The translations under genes were made by a program, and so were the position numbers. Of a stretch of DNA of 64,000 nucleotides, positions 43,590 to 51,067 are shown in pieces (within the stretch, counting starts at the first letter, position 1; each line of letters starts with the position of its first letter). The stretch lies in contig NZ_VITY01000019.1 of assembly GCF_007993935.1 (NCBI RefSeq), positions 62,001-126,000 on the forward strand. Reading direction: 5' to 3'. The notes beneath the pieces are model-generated. The model had not been told where the DNA came from, searched no databases, and saw only the letters and a list, made by a program, of their open reading frames with translations. This DNA comes from Bradyrhizobium macuxiense. GTDB lineage: Bacteria; Pseudomonadota; Alphaproteobacteria; Rhizobiales; Xanthobacteraceae.

Positions 43590-45341
43590 ATGGCAGTCGC
43601 GCCCGCTGTCCGGCGTTCCGAACTGGCTGAGGCGCTGCGCGCATGCCGCAGTGCCTTTATCGGCGTCGGCCTCATCAGTTGCATGATCAACCTGCTTTAT
43701 TTGACAGGTTCGATGTTCATGCTGCAGGTCTATGACCGCGTGCTGCCGAGCCGCAGCGTTCCGACCCTGGTCGGTCTCGTCGTCATCGCGGCCGTGCTCT
43801 ACATCGCCCAGGGCGTGCTCGATCTGCTGCGCGGACGAATCCTCGGCCGCGTCGGCACCTCGCTCGACGAGGCGCTCAATGCGCGGGTGTTCGATACCAT
43901 CGTGCGGCTGCCGCTGATGGCGGGCAATCGCAGCGAGGGCCTGCAGCCGCTGCGCGACCTTGACAATGTGCGCTCCTTCCTCGGCAGCATGGGCCCCGGC
44001 GCGTTCTTCGACCTGCCCTGGCTGCCGTTCTATATGCTGATCTGCTTCGCGTTCCACTGGTTGCTTGGCGTCACGGCGCTGGTCGGTGCCATCATCCTGG
44101 TGACGCTGACCTTGATCACCGAATACATGTCGCGCACGCCGGCCAGGGAAGCGATGTCGCTCGCGGCGCGGCGCAACGATCTCGCCGCCTCCAGCCGCCG
44201 CAATGCCGAAGTGCTGGTGGCGATGGGCATGGCCGGGCGCATGAACAAGCGCTGGAACGAGGCCAACGAGGAGTATCTGTCCGGCAACCAGCGCGCCAGC
44301 GACGTCACCGGCGGGCTCGGTGCGGTCGCCAAGGTGCTGCGCATGATGCTGCAGTCGGCCGTGCTCGCGGTCGGCGCCTATCTCGTGATCCATCAGGAGG
44401 CCACCGGCGGCATCATCATCGCCGGCTCGATCCTGAGCGCGCGGGCGCTGGCGCCGGTCGATCTTGCGATCGCGCATTGGAAGAGCTTCGTCGCCGCGCG
44501 GCAGAGCTGGCACCGCCTCAACCGCCTGCTGCAGCAGATTCCGGCACGGCCGGAGCAGACGCTGCTGCAGGCGCCGGAGAAGAAGCTCACGGTCGAGGCG
44601 GTGACCATGGTCGCGCCGGGCGACCAGCGCCCCATCGTGCAGGACGTCAGCTTCGCCGTCGAAGCCGGCAGCGGCGTCGGCGTGATCGGCCCGAGCGGGT
44701 CCGGCAAGTCGTCGCTGATCCGGGCGCTGGTCGGCGTCTGGGTGCCGGCGCGCGGCAAGGTGCGGCTCGACGGCGCCGCGCTCGATCAATGGTCGTCGGA
44801 CGAGCTCGGCCGCCATGTCGGCTATCTGCCGCAGGATGTTGAACTGTTCGCCGGCACGGTCGCGCAGAACATCTGCCGGTTCGATCCCGAGGCCAAGTCC
44901 GATGGCATCATCGCGGCGGCCAAGGAAGCCGGCGTGCATGAGATGATCATCAAGATGCGCGAGGGCTACGACACCCAGGTCGGCGAGCAGGGCGCCGCGC
45001 TCTCCGCCGGCCAGGCCCAGCGCGTGGCGCTGGCGCGTGCGCTCTACGGCAGTCCGTTCCTGATCGTGCTGGACGAGCCGAACTCCAACCTCGACAGCGA
45101 AGGCGACGAAGCGCTGACCCGCGCGGTGCGCAGCGCCCGCGAGCGCGGCGCCGTCGTCATCGTGGTCGCGCACCGGCCGATCGGCATCGAGGGCGTCGAC
45201 CAGTTGCTGGTGCTGAAGGACGGCCGCATGCAGACCTTCGGGCCGAAGGAAACCGTGCTGGCGCAGGTGCTGCAGCGCGCCGCGCCGCCGGTGCCCACGC
45301 CGATCAAGATCGTCGCCGATGCGGGGGCGGCCAAGTCATGA
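43590..45341 (+). CDS. Type I secretion ABC transporter (PrtD-like permease/ATPase)
   Basis: The protein has 583 residues from the ATG at 43590. It starts with ELAEALRACRSAFIGVGLISCMINLLYLTGSMFMLQVYDRVLPSRSVPTL, the standard type I secretion membrane domain without a C39 peptidase or CLD domain. About six helices are followed by an ATPase: Walker A GPSGSGKSS, signature LSAGQAQRVALARAL, Walker B LIVLDEPNSNLD. It overlaps the HlyD-type adaptor gene by 4 bases. The FecR/VCBS adhesin at 24501, which ends in a type I-like C-terminal module, is a candidate cargo. No TolC gene lies in the window. Confidence 0.93.
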   Translation: MAVAPAVRRSELAEALRACRSAFIGVGLISCMINLLYLTGSMFMLQVYDRVLPSRSVPTLVGLVVIAAVLYIAQGVLDLLRGRILGRVGTSLDEALNARVFDTIVRLPLMAGNRSEGLQPLRDLDNVRSFLGSMGPGAFFDLPWLPFYMLICFAFHWLLGVTALVGAIILVTLTLITEYMSRTPAREAMSLAARRNDLAASSRRNAEVLVAMGMAGRMNKRWNEANEEYLSGNQRASDVTGGLGAVAKVLRMMLQSAVLAVGAYLVIHQEATGGIIIAGSILSARALAPVDLAIAHWKSFVAARQSWHRLNRLLQQIPARPEQTLLQAPEKKLTVEAVTMVAPGDQRPIVQDVSFAVEAGSGVGVIGPSGSGKSSLIRALVGVWVPARGKVRLDGAALDQWSSDELGRHVGYLPQDVELFAGTVAQNICRFDPEAKSDGIIAAAKEAGVHEMIIKMREGYDTQVGEQGAALSAGQAQRVALARALYGSPFLIVLDEPNSNLDSEGDEALTRAVRSARERGAVVIVVAHRPIGIEGVDQLLVLKDGRMQTFGPKETVLAQVLQRAAPPVPTPIKIVADAGAAKS

Positions 45342-46660
45342 GCGGCCGCCTGACCGATCAACCGCGCAACGCGCATGCTTCGATCAGGAAGCACCTCGTG
45401 GTCGGCCTCGCCGTGGTTCTGGTGCTGGGCGGCGGCGTCGGCGGCTGGGCGGCGACGGTGCCGATCTCGGGTGCGCTGATCGCGCCGGGCTCGGTGGTGG
45501 TCGATACCAACGTCAAGAAGGTGCAGCATCCGACCGGCGGCGTCGTCGGCGAAATCCTGGCGCGCGACGGCGACACGGTCAAGGCGGGCGATGTCGTGGT
45601 GCGTCTCGACGAGACCGTCGTGAAGGCGAGCCTTGCGATCGTGGTCAAGACCCTGAACGGTCTCTATGCGCGCGCGGCCCGGCTCCAGGCCGAGCAGCAA
45701 GGCCTCGACAAGATCGCGTTTCCGCCGCAGCTCACTGAACAGGCCAAAGATCCCGACGTTCGGGATATCATGGCGAGCGAAACCAAGCTGTTCGAGGTGC
45801 GGGTCAACGGCCGCGCCGGCCAGAAGGCGCAGCTGCGCGAGCGCGTCACCCAGCTCAACGAGGAAATCGCCGGCCTGCAGGCGCAGGAAACCGCCAAGGA
45901 CAAGGAGATCGCGCTGGTGCAGCAGGAGCTGGTCGGCGTCCGCCAGCTCTATGAGCAGCATCTGGTGCAACTGACCCGCCTGACGACACTGGAGCGGGAC
46001 GCGGCGCGGCTCTCCGGCGAGCGCGCGCAGTACATTGCGTCGCGCGCCCAGGCCAAGGGCAAGATCACCGAGACCGAGCTGCAGATCATCCAGGTCGACA
46101 AGGACATGCTCTCGGAGGTCTCGAAGGACCTGCGCGAGGCCAACGACAAGATCGGCGAGTTCGTCGAGCGTAAGGTGACCGCCGAAGACCAGCTCCGTCG
46201 CATCGACATCCGCGCGCCGCAGGATGGCGTCGTGCTGCAATCCACCGTCCACACCGTCGGCGGCGTCATCACCGCGGGCGACGCCATCATGATGATCGTG
46301 CCGAGGGCCGACGACCTGTCGGTCGAGGCCAAGGTCAATCCGCAGGACATCGACAAGCTTCAGGTCGGACAGAAGACCGTGCTACGGCTCTCCGCCTTCA
46401 ACCAGCGCACCACGCCGGAGCTGAACGGTGTCGTTACCCGCGTCTCCGCCGACACCACAACTGACCAGCGTACCGGGCAGAGCTACTACACGATCCGCGT
46501 CTCGATGCCGCCGGAGGAGGTCAAGCGCCTCGGCAGCGAGGTCAAGATCATCCCCGGCATGCCGGTGGAAGCCTTCGTCCAGACCGGCGACCGCACCATG
46601 CTGTCGTATCTGATGAAGCCGCTGAGCGACCAGTTCATGCGCTCGTTCCGCGAGAAGTGA
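45338..46660 (+). CDS. HlyD family type I secretion periplasmic adaptor
   Basis: The protein has 440 residues. A single N-terminal membrane helix (about 18-40; LVVGLAVVLVLGGGVGGWAATVPISGA) precedes the lipoyl-like half VVVDTNVKKVQHPTGGVVGEIL. A long coiled coil (about 130-285), the second lipoyl half DIRAPQDGVVLQSTVHTVGGVI and the C-terminal beta domain KIIPGMPVEAFVQTGDRTMLSYLMKPL follow. This is the complete architecture of the type I secretion adaptor that links the ABC protein to an outer-membrane TolC. Starts with an ATGA overlap. Confidence 0.94.
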   Translation: MSGRLTDQPRNAHASIRKHLVVGLAVVLVLGGGVGGWAATVPISGALIAPGSVVVDTNVKKVQHPTGGVVGEILARDGDTVKAGDVVVRLDETVVKASLAIVVKTLNGLYARAARLQAEQQGLDKIAFPPQLTEQAKDPDVRDIMASETKLFEVRVNGRAGQKAQLRERVTQLNEEIAGLQAQETAKDKEIALVQQELVGVRQLYEQHLVQLTRLTTLERDAARLSGERAQYIASRAQAKGKITETELQIIQVDKDMLSEVSKDLREANDKIGEFVERKVTAEDQLRRIDIRAPQDGVVLQSTVHTVGGVITAGDAIMMIVPRADDLSVEAKVNPQDIDKLQVGQKTVLRLSAFNQRTTPELNGVVTRVSADTTTDQRTGQSYYTIRVSMPPEEVKRLGSEVKIIPGMPVEAFVQTGDRTMLSYLMKPLSDQFMRSFREK

Positions 46661-46677
46661 GTTCGCGCGACGGTTCG

Positions 46678-46767
46678 CGTAGCCCGGATGAAGCGCAGCG
46701 AAATCCGGGAGCGGTGGTGCAGCGGATGAAGTTGTCCCGGATTACGCTTCGCTTTATCCGGGCTACG
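46678..46767. repeat. Intergenic inverted repeat, family E
   Basis: CGTAGCCCGGATGAAGCGCAG with AAATCCGGG is mirrored by CCCGGATTACGCTTCGC and TTTATCCGGGCTACG. It lies in the convergent gap after the HlyD gene and is immediately followed by a family D element. Confidence 0.85.
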
Positions 46768-46800
46768 CCGTCTTCGCTGGAGTGCGATCTCCCTCCACCA

Positions 46801-46926
46801 AGTCGTCCCTGCGAAAGCAGGGACCCATAACCACCATTGGAGGTTGTAAGCGACGGCTGTGGCTCCAGCGTCGTTCAAGAGGCGAGATTCGTGGTTATGG
46901 GTCGCGCTTCGCTTGCCCGGGACGAC
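46801..46926. repeat. Intergenic inverted repeat, family D, copy 2
   Basis: GTCGTCCCTGCGAAAGCAGG with GACCCATAACCAC is mirrored by GTGGTTATGGGTC and CCCGGGACGAC. Related to the copy at 32051. Between the convergent HlyD and pncC-like genes. Confidence 0.75.
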
Positions 46927-46934
46927 GCCAGAAA

Positions 46935-47417
46935 CTATCGCGCTAGATTCGTCAACAACAGCTCCAGCGCCGCCTTCGCGAACGCCTGCATGTTGGCCTG
47001 CCGGTCACCGCTTCCGGTCTCCAGCGTGATCACCTGCTGCTTGGGACCTGCGACCGCCATGCAGCTGTGGCCAGCGGCGTCGCCGTAGCGGTTGCCGGTC
47101 GGGCCGGCGGCGCCGGTCTCCGACAATCCCCAGTCGGTCGAGAGGCGCTCGCGGATCTGGCGCGCCAGCAGCTGCGCATAGGGTTCCGACGACGAGCGAA
47201 GCCCGCGCATTGCGTCGTCCGGAATATCCATCAACACGCGCCGCGCATCGCGGGTGTAGATCACGCCGCCGCCGAGGAAGTAGGCCGACGCGCCCGGTAC
47301 TGCGAGCAGCGATGCCGAGATCAGCCCGCCGGTGGACGATTCCGCGACCGCAATCGTCTGCTTGTTCGCGATCAGTTTGGCGGCGACCTGTTCGGCGATG
47401 GATGTGAGTGCGTTCAT
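46935..47417 (-). CDS. pncC: CinA C-terminal domain / nicotinamide-nucleotide amidase (PncC) family
   Basis: The protein has 160 residues from the ATG at 47417; an upstream frame to 47669 lacks conserved sequence. It is a stand-alone CinA C-terminal domain: TIAVAESSTGGLISASLLAVPGASAYFLGGGVIY and GLSETGAAGPTGNRYGDAAGHS. PncC deamidates nicotinamide mononucleotide in the pyridine nucleotide cycle. The active-site AES-TGG loop is kept (Ser27). The Lys of the YSNEAK motif of E. coli PncC is replaced by Arg (YTRDAR, Arg59), so activity may differ. Monocistronic, convergent with the secretion genes. Confidence 0.85.
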   Translation of the reverse strand: MNALTSIAEQVAAKLIANKQTIAVAESSTGGLISASLLAVPGASAYFLGGGVIYTRDARRVLMDIPDDAMRGLRSSSEPYAQLLARQIRERLSTDWGLSETGAAGPTGNRYGDAAGHSCMAVAGPKQQVITLETGSGDRQANMQAFAKAALELLLTNLAR

Positions 47418-47612
47418 CGGCGCTCTTTCTCGTTGCGTGCCATGAAATTCCTGTAGGGCGTTCTGCCTTCCTAGCACACCACATCGGTCCCTGCCGAGTT
47501 GCGGATCGCGGTACGGCCTGCTTGAATATCGGACAATATCAAGCTGCGCCTCACAAGGTGTTGTGAGCCTGCGCGGAGGAAACTCGCCGAGGAAACACGC
47601 TGAGGGAACAAC

Positions 47613-48728
47613 ATGACGTCGCCGATCGCGGGCGGCGTGGATTGCGATCTGCATCCCGCCGTGCCTCACCTCACCAGCCTGCTGCCATACATGAACGACT
47701 ACTGGCGCGACCAGGTGACGACGCGCGGCATGACCGACCTGATCTCACAATCCTATCCGACCAATTCACCGATCTCATCGCGGCCGGACTGGCGCCCCGC
47801 GCAGGGCAAGCCGGGCTCGAGTCTCGCCGACATGCAGCGCCAGGCGCTCGATAAATTCGGCTCCGCGTACGGCATCTGCAACCCGCTCTATGGCGTGCAG
47901 ATGGTGTTCTCCGAGGACATGGCCGATGCGTTTTGCCGCGCGCTGAACGACTGGCTGGTCAAGGAATGGCTCGACAAGGACGATCGCCTGCGCGGCTCGA
48001 TCGTGATCCCCGTGCAGAGCATCGAGAAGGCGGTCGCCGAGATCGAGCGCTGTGCGCAGGACAAGCGCTTCGTGCAGGTGCTGATGTTGGTCATGGGCGA
48101 CATGCCGCTCGGCAAGCGTCACTACTGGCCGATTTACGCCGCCGCCGAGCGGCTCGGCCTGCCGATCGGCATCCATGCCGGCAGCGCCTATCACAACCCG
48201 CCGACCTCGGTCGGCTGGGGCTCCTACCACATCGAGGACTATGTCGCGCAGGCGCAGGCCTTCCAGACCCAGCTCACCAGCCTGATCGTCGAGGGCGTGT
48301 TCGCGCGGCATCCGGCCCTGAAAATGGTGATGCTGGAGTCCGGCTTCACCTGGCTGCCGCCGTTCCTGTGGCGGCTGCACAAGTTCTGGCGCGGCGTGCG
48401 CATGGAAACGCCGTGGGTCGACCGCGCGCCGCTGGAGATTGTGCGCAGCAACATCCGCTTCTCGTTGCAGCCGGTCGATGCGCCGCCGGAACCTGACACC
48501 TTGAACCGGCTGTTCGACCATATGCAGTCGGACGAATTGATCCTATTCTCATCAGACTATCCGCACTGGCAGTTCGACGGCGACGAGGTGCTGCCGCAGG
48601 GGTTGTCGCCGGATCTGGTACGCAAGATCATGATCGACAACCCGCATGCGACCTATCCGCGCCTCGAGGTGGGGCATGATCCCGAAAAGTGGTCCCCGGT
48701 TTTCGGACAAGATCATGCCCAGAACTAA
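47613..48728 (+). CDS. Amidohydrolase family 2 protein (ACMSD-like TIM barrel), copy 1
   Basis: The protein has 371 residues, with a GAGGGA site before the ATG. The metal motif DCDLHP starts the barrel, GIHAGSAYHN and VMLESGFTWLPPFLWRL follow, and LFSSDYPHWQFD carries the late Asp ligand. The family includes decarboxylases and hydrolases of aromatic-ring products. About 40% of positions look shared with the next gene, so this is a tandem paralog pair. The last 16 residues before QN (GHDPEKWSPVFGQDHA) are encoded by a family B repeat, so the natural C-terminus was probably altered by insertion of the element. Confidence 0.88.
   Translation: MTSPIAGGVDCDLHPAVPHLTSLLPYMNDYWRDQVTTRGMTDLISQSYPTNSPISSRPDWRPAQGKPGSSLADMQRQALDKFGSAYGICNPLYGVQMVFSEDMADAFCRALNDWLVKEWLDKDDRLRGSIVIPVQSIEKAVAEIERCAQDKRFVQVLMLVMGDMPLGKRHYWPIYAAAERLGLPIGIHAGSAYHNPPTSVGWGSYHIEDYVAQAQAFQTQLTSLIVEGVFARHPALKMVMLESGFTWLPPFLWRLHKFWRGVRMETPWVDRAPLEIVRSNIRFSLQPVDAPPEPDTLNRLFDHMQSDELILFSSDYPHWQFDGDEVLPQGLSPDLVRKIMIDNPHATYPRLEVGHDPEKWSPVFGQDHAQN
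48672..48720. repeat. Hairpin repeat, family B, copy 3, inside a coding end
   Basis: Arms GGGCATGATC and GATCATGCCC are perfect. It encodes residues 354-369 of the preceding amidohydrolase, whose stop comes 6 bases after the element. The next gene starts 24 bases after it. Confidence 0.9.
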
Positions 48729-48743
48729 AGAGGAGACGACGCG

Positions 48744-49853
48744 ATGAATGTGCAGATTCGGGAGCGCCCGGACGCGGCATCGTCAACCGGTATCAAGACC
48801 GCGATCGCGGATTGCGACATCCATCCGGCGCGCGCGACCAAGGACGAGCTGTTCCCCTACCTTGAAAAGCGCTGGCACGCGCATCTCGAAACCTTCGGCA
48901 TTCAGGCCTATCAGGGCATGATGGAAGGCCGGCCCTATCCGAAGGCGCAGCCCAACGCGTCGCGCCGCGATGCCTATCCGCCGGAAGGCGGCCCACAGGG
49001 CTCGTCGCTGTCCTTCATGCAGAAGCAGCATCTCGATCCCAACAATGTCGCGCTTGGCGTGCTCAACCCGCTCGCCACCGGACAGGGGCTGCGCAACCAG
49101 GATCTCGCCGGCGCGGTCTGCTCGGCGATCAACGACTGGCAGATCGAGAAGTGGACCAGCAAGGACTCCCGGCTGAAGGGCTCGGTCGTCGTCGCCAATG
49201 AGGATGGCGTGTCGGCCGCCGCGGAAATCCGCAAGCGGGCAGGGGACACGAATTTCGTTCAGGTGCTGCTGTTGAGCCGCAATGTCGAGCCGCTCGGCCA
49301 GCGCCGTTACTGGCCGATCTATGAGGCGGCCCAGGAGGTCGGCCTTCCGATCGGCGTGCATGCGTTCGGCTTCGGCGGCAACCCGATCACTGCCTCAGGC
49401 TGGCCGAGCCACTATATCGAGGAGATGGTCGGCCATTCGCAGTGCCAGCAGACCGCGCTGGCGAGCCTCGTGCTCGAGGGTGTGTTCGAGCGCTTCCCGA
49501 AACTGAAGATGGTGATGGTCGAAGCCGGCTTCGGCTGGGCGCCGTCGCTGGCCTGGCGCCTCGACAAGGTGTTTGCGCGGCTGCACAGCGAGGTGCCGCA
49601 TTTGAAGCGCAAGCCGTCGGAATATATCCGCGATCACATCTGGTGGACGACGCAGCCGATGGAGGATCCGGAGAGCCGCGACCACCTGTTCCAGACCATC
49701 GAGTGGATCGGCTGGGACAAGCTGTTGTTCGCGACCGACTATCCGCATTGGGATTACGACGAGCCGTCGCGCGTGCTGCCGGCCGGCGTCAGCGACGCCA
49801 ACCGCCAGGCGTTCTATCTCGACAATGCGAAGCAGCTGTACGGTATCGCATGA
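48744..49853 (+). CDS. Amidohydrolase family 2 protein (ACMSD-like TIM barrel), copy 2
   Basis: The protein has 369 residues, with an AGAGGAG site before the ATG. The metal motif ADCDIHPA is followed by GVHAFGFGGNP, VMVEAGFGWAPSLAWRLDK and LLFATDYPHWDYDEPS, matching its upstream paralog block for block. Catabolic hydrolase or decarboxylase of unknown substrate. With the Rieske gene downstream it may form an aromatic-degradation unit. Its TGA stop is part of a family B repeat. Confidence 0.9.
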   Translation: MNVQIRERPDAASSTGIKTAIADCDIHPARATKDELFPYLEKRWHAHLETFGIQAYQGMMEGRPYPKAQPNASRRDAYPPEGGPQGSSLSFMQKQHLDPNNVALGVLNPLATGQGLRNQDLAGAVCSAINDWQIEKWTSKDSRLKGSVVVANEDGVSAAAEIRKRAGDTNFVQVLLLSRNVEPLGQRRYWPIYEAAQEVGLPIGVHAFGFGGNPITASGWPSHYIEEMVGHSQCQQTALASLVLEGVFERFPKLKMVMVEAGFGWAPSLAWRLDKVFARLHSEVPHLKRKPSEYIRDHIWWTTQPMEDPESRDHLFQTIEWIGWDKLLFATDYPHWDYDEPSRVLPAGVSDANRQAFYLDNAKQLYGIA

Positions 49854-49893
49854 TCCGAAAAAGTGGGAACCGGTTTTTCGAATCAGATCATGC
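49848..49893. repeat. Hairpin repeat, family B, copy 4
   Basis: Arms GCATGATC and GATCATGC with inner CCGAAAAA / TTTTTCG. The stop codon (49851-49853) of the amidohydrolase lies inside the left arm. The Rieske gene starts 14 bases after the element. Confidence 0.9.
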
Positions 49894-49906
49894 GTGAGAT
49901 CAACTA

Positions 49907-50320
49907 ATGGCAAGGCACGTGATCGCTCCCGTGGACGAGTTGCCGCCGGGTTCGCGAAAATTCCTCGAGATCGACGGGCGGCCGATCGCCGTCTTCAACG
50001 TCAAGGGCGAGTTCTTCGGCCTGTTGAATCGCTGCCCGCATCAGGGCGCGGCGCTGTGCGAGGGACCGCTGATCGGGCTGGCGTCGTCGTCCGATCCCGG
50101 CGAGATCGAATACACCAAGCTCGGCGAGATCCTGCGCTGTCCCTGGCACGGCTGGGAGTTCGATATCCGCACCGGCCAGTCCTATTGCGATCCGCGCCGC
50201 TTCCGCGTGCGCGCCTATCCCGTCAGTGTCGAGCCGGGCACCAATGTGGTGAAGGGACCGTATGTCGCCGAGACCATCAAGGTCGCGGTGGAGAGCGACT
50301 ACGTGGTGGTGGATCTGTAG
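49907..50320 (+). CDS. Rieske [2Fe-2S] domain protein
   Basis: The protein has 137 residues. Cluster ligands are Cys43 and His45 (NRCPHQGAAL) and Cys78 and His81 (RCPWHGWEF), all four present. The spacer between the two motifs is longer than in simple Rieske ferredoxins. The protein has no hydrolase or oxygenase catalytic domain, so it is a ferredoxin-like electron carrier or a small subunit of an oxygenase not encoded here. It follows two amidohydrolase genes with short gaps and probably works in their pathway. Confidence 0.92.
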   Translation: MARHVIAPVDELPPGSRKFLEIDGRPIAVFNVKGEFFGLLNRCPHQGAALCEGPLIGLASSSDPGEIEYTKLGEILRCPWHGWEFDIRTGQSYCDPRRFRVRAYPVSVEPGTNVVKGPYVAETIKVAVESDYVVVDL

Positions 50321-50362
50321 CCGCGATCGTCCCGGAATCCAGTTCACCGGAGATGTCAATCG

Positions 50363-50941
50363 GTGAGCGTGATGCGAAGCATTCTGTTGCGCGCGTTTGG
50401 CCGCCCGCGGGGCCTGCTGGGCAGGCTGGGCGGTGTCATCATGGCGCGCACCAATGCCGATTGCGGCGCGTGGGTGACGGATCTTCTCGAGGTCGAATCG
50501 GACGACCGCGTGCTGGAAGTGGGGTTCGGCCCCGGCGTCGTCATTCAACGCTTGTCGAGTTTGGTGCCGGCCGGCTCGGTTGCGGGCATCGATGCGTCAC
50601 CGGAGATGGTCGGGCAGGCTCGCGCACGGAACACGACCGCGGTCGGGGATGGCCGTATCGATCTGAGGCTGGGCTCGGTGGAGCACTTGCCGTTCGACGA
50701 CGGCAGTTTTGACAAGGCGCTGGCGATCAATTCGATGCAGGTCTGGCCGGACGCTGTCGCCGGACTGCGAGAGATCCGGCGCGTGATGAAGCCGGGCGGC
50801 AGGATCGCGCTCGGCTTCACGTCTCATTCCGGACAGCCCAGGGAAGGAGTGGTGGAGAAGATCGTGGCCGCTGGTTTCACGGCGGCTCGCCTGATGGACG
50901 GAGACGAGCGCTTCTGTGCGCTGGCGACAAAGGCTTCGTAG
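50363..50941 (+). CDS. Class I SAM-dependent methyltransferase
   Basis: The protein has 192 residues from a GTG start with GGAG upstream. SAM-binding motif I is VLEVGFGPG (about 50-58), motif II is VAGIDASPEMVGQAR, and the post-motif region LPFDDGSFDKALAINSMQVW and REIRRVMKPGGRIALGF are typical of UbiE-like methyltransferases. The acceptor is unknown. A family F repeat begins at its stop codon, and the next gene is convergent. Confidence 0.87.
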   Translation: MSVMRSILLRAFGRPRGLLGRLGGVIMARTNADCGAWVTDLLEVESDDRVLEVGFGPGVVIQRLSSLVPAGSVAGIDASPEMVGQARARNTTAVGDGRIDLRLGSVEHLPFDDGSFDKALAINSMQVWPDAVAGLREIRRVMKPGGRIALGFTSHSGQPREGVVEKIVAAGFTAARLMDGDERFCALATKAS

Positions 50942-51057
50942 GGTGGGTTAGCCGACTACGTCCGCCGTAGCTCAACGAGCGGAGGCGGAAGGCGTAACCC
51001 ACCGTCTTTGTGCGGAAAACAAAGGTGGTGGGTTACGCTTCGCTAACCCACCCTACG
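50939..51057. repeat. Intergenic inverted repeat, family F
   Basis: TAGGGTGGGTTAGC is mirrored by GCTAACCCACCCTA, with a GGCGTAACCCACC / GGTGGGTTACG pair inside. It lies between the convergent methyltransferase and tcuB genes and starts at the stop codon of the former. Confidence 0.85.
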
Positions 51058-51067
51058 TTCACTCCAT

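Noticed and set aside
43554..45173. 539-codon frame antisense to the type I secretion ATPase
   Set aside because: Shadow frame; the sense strand carries Walker A, signature and Walker B motifs.
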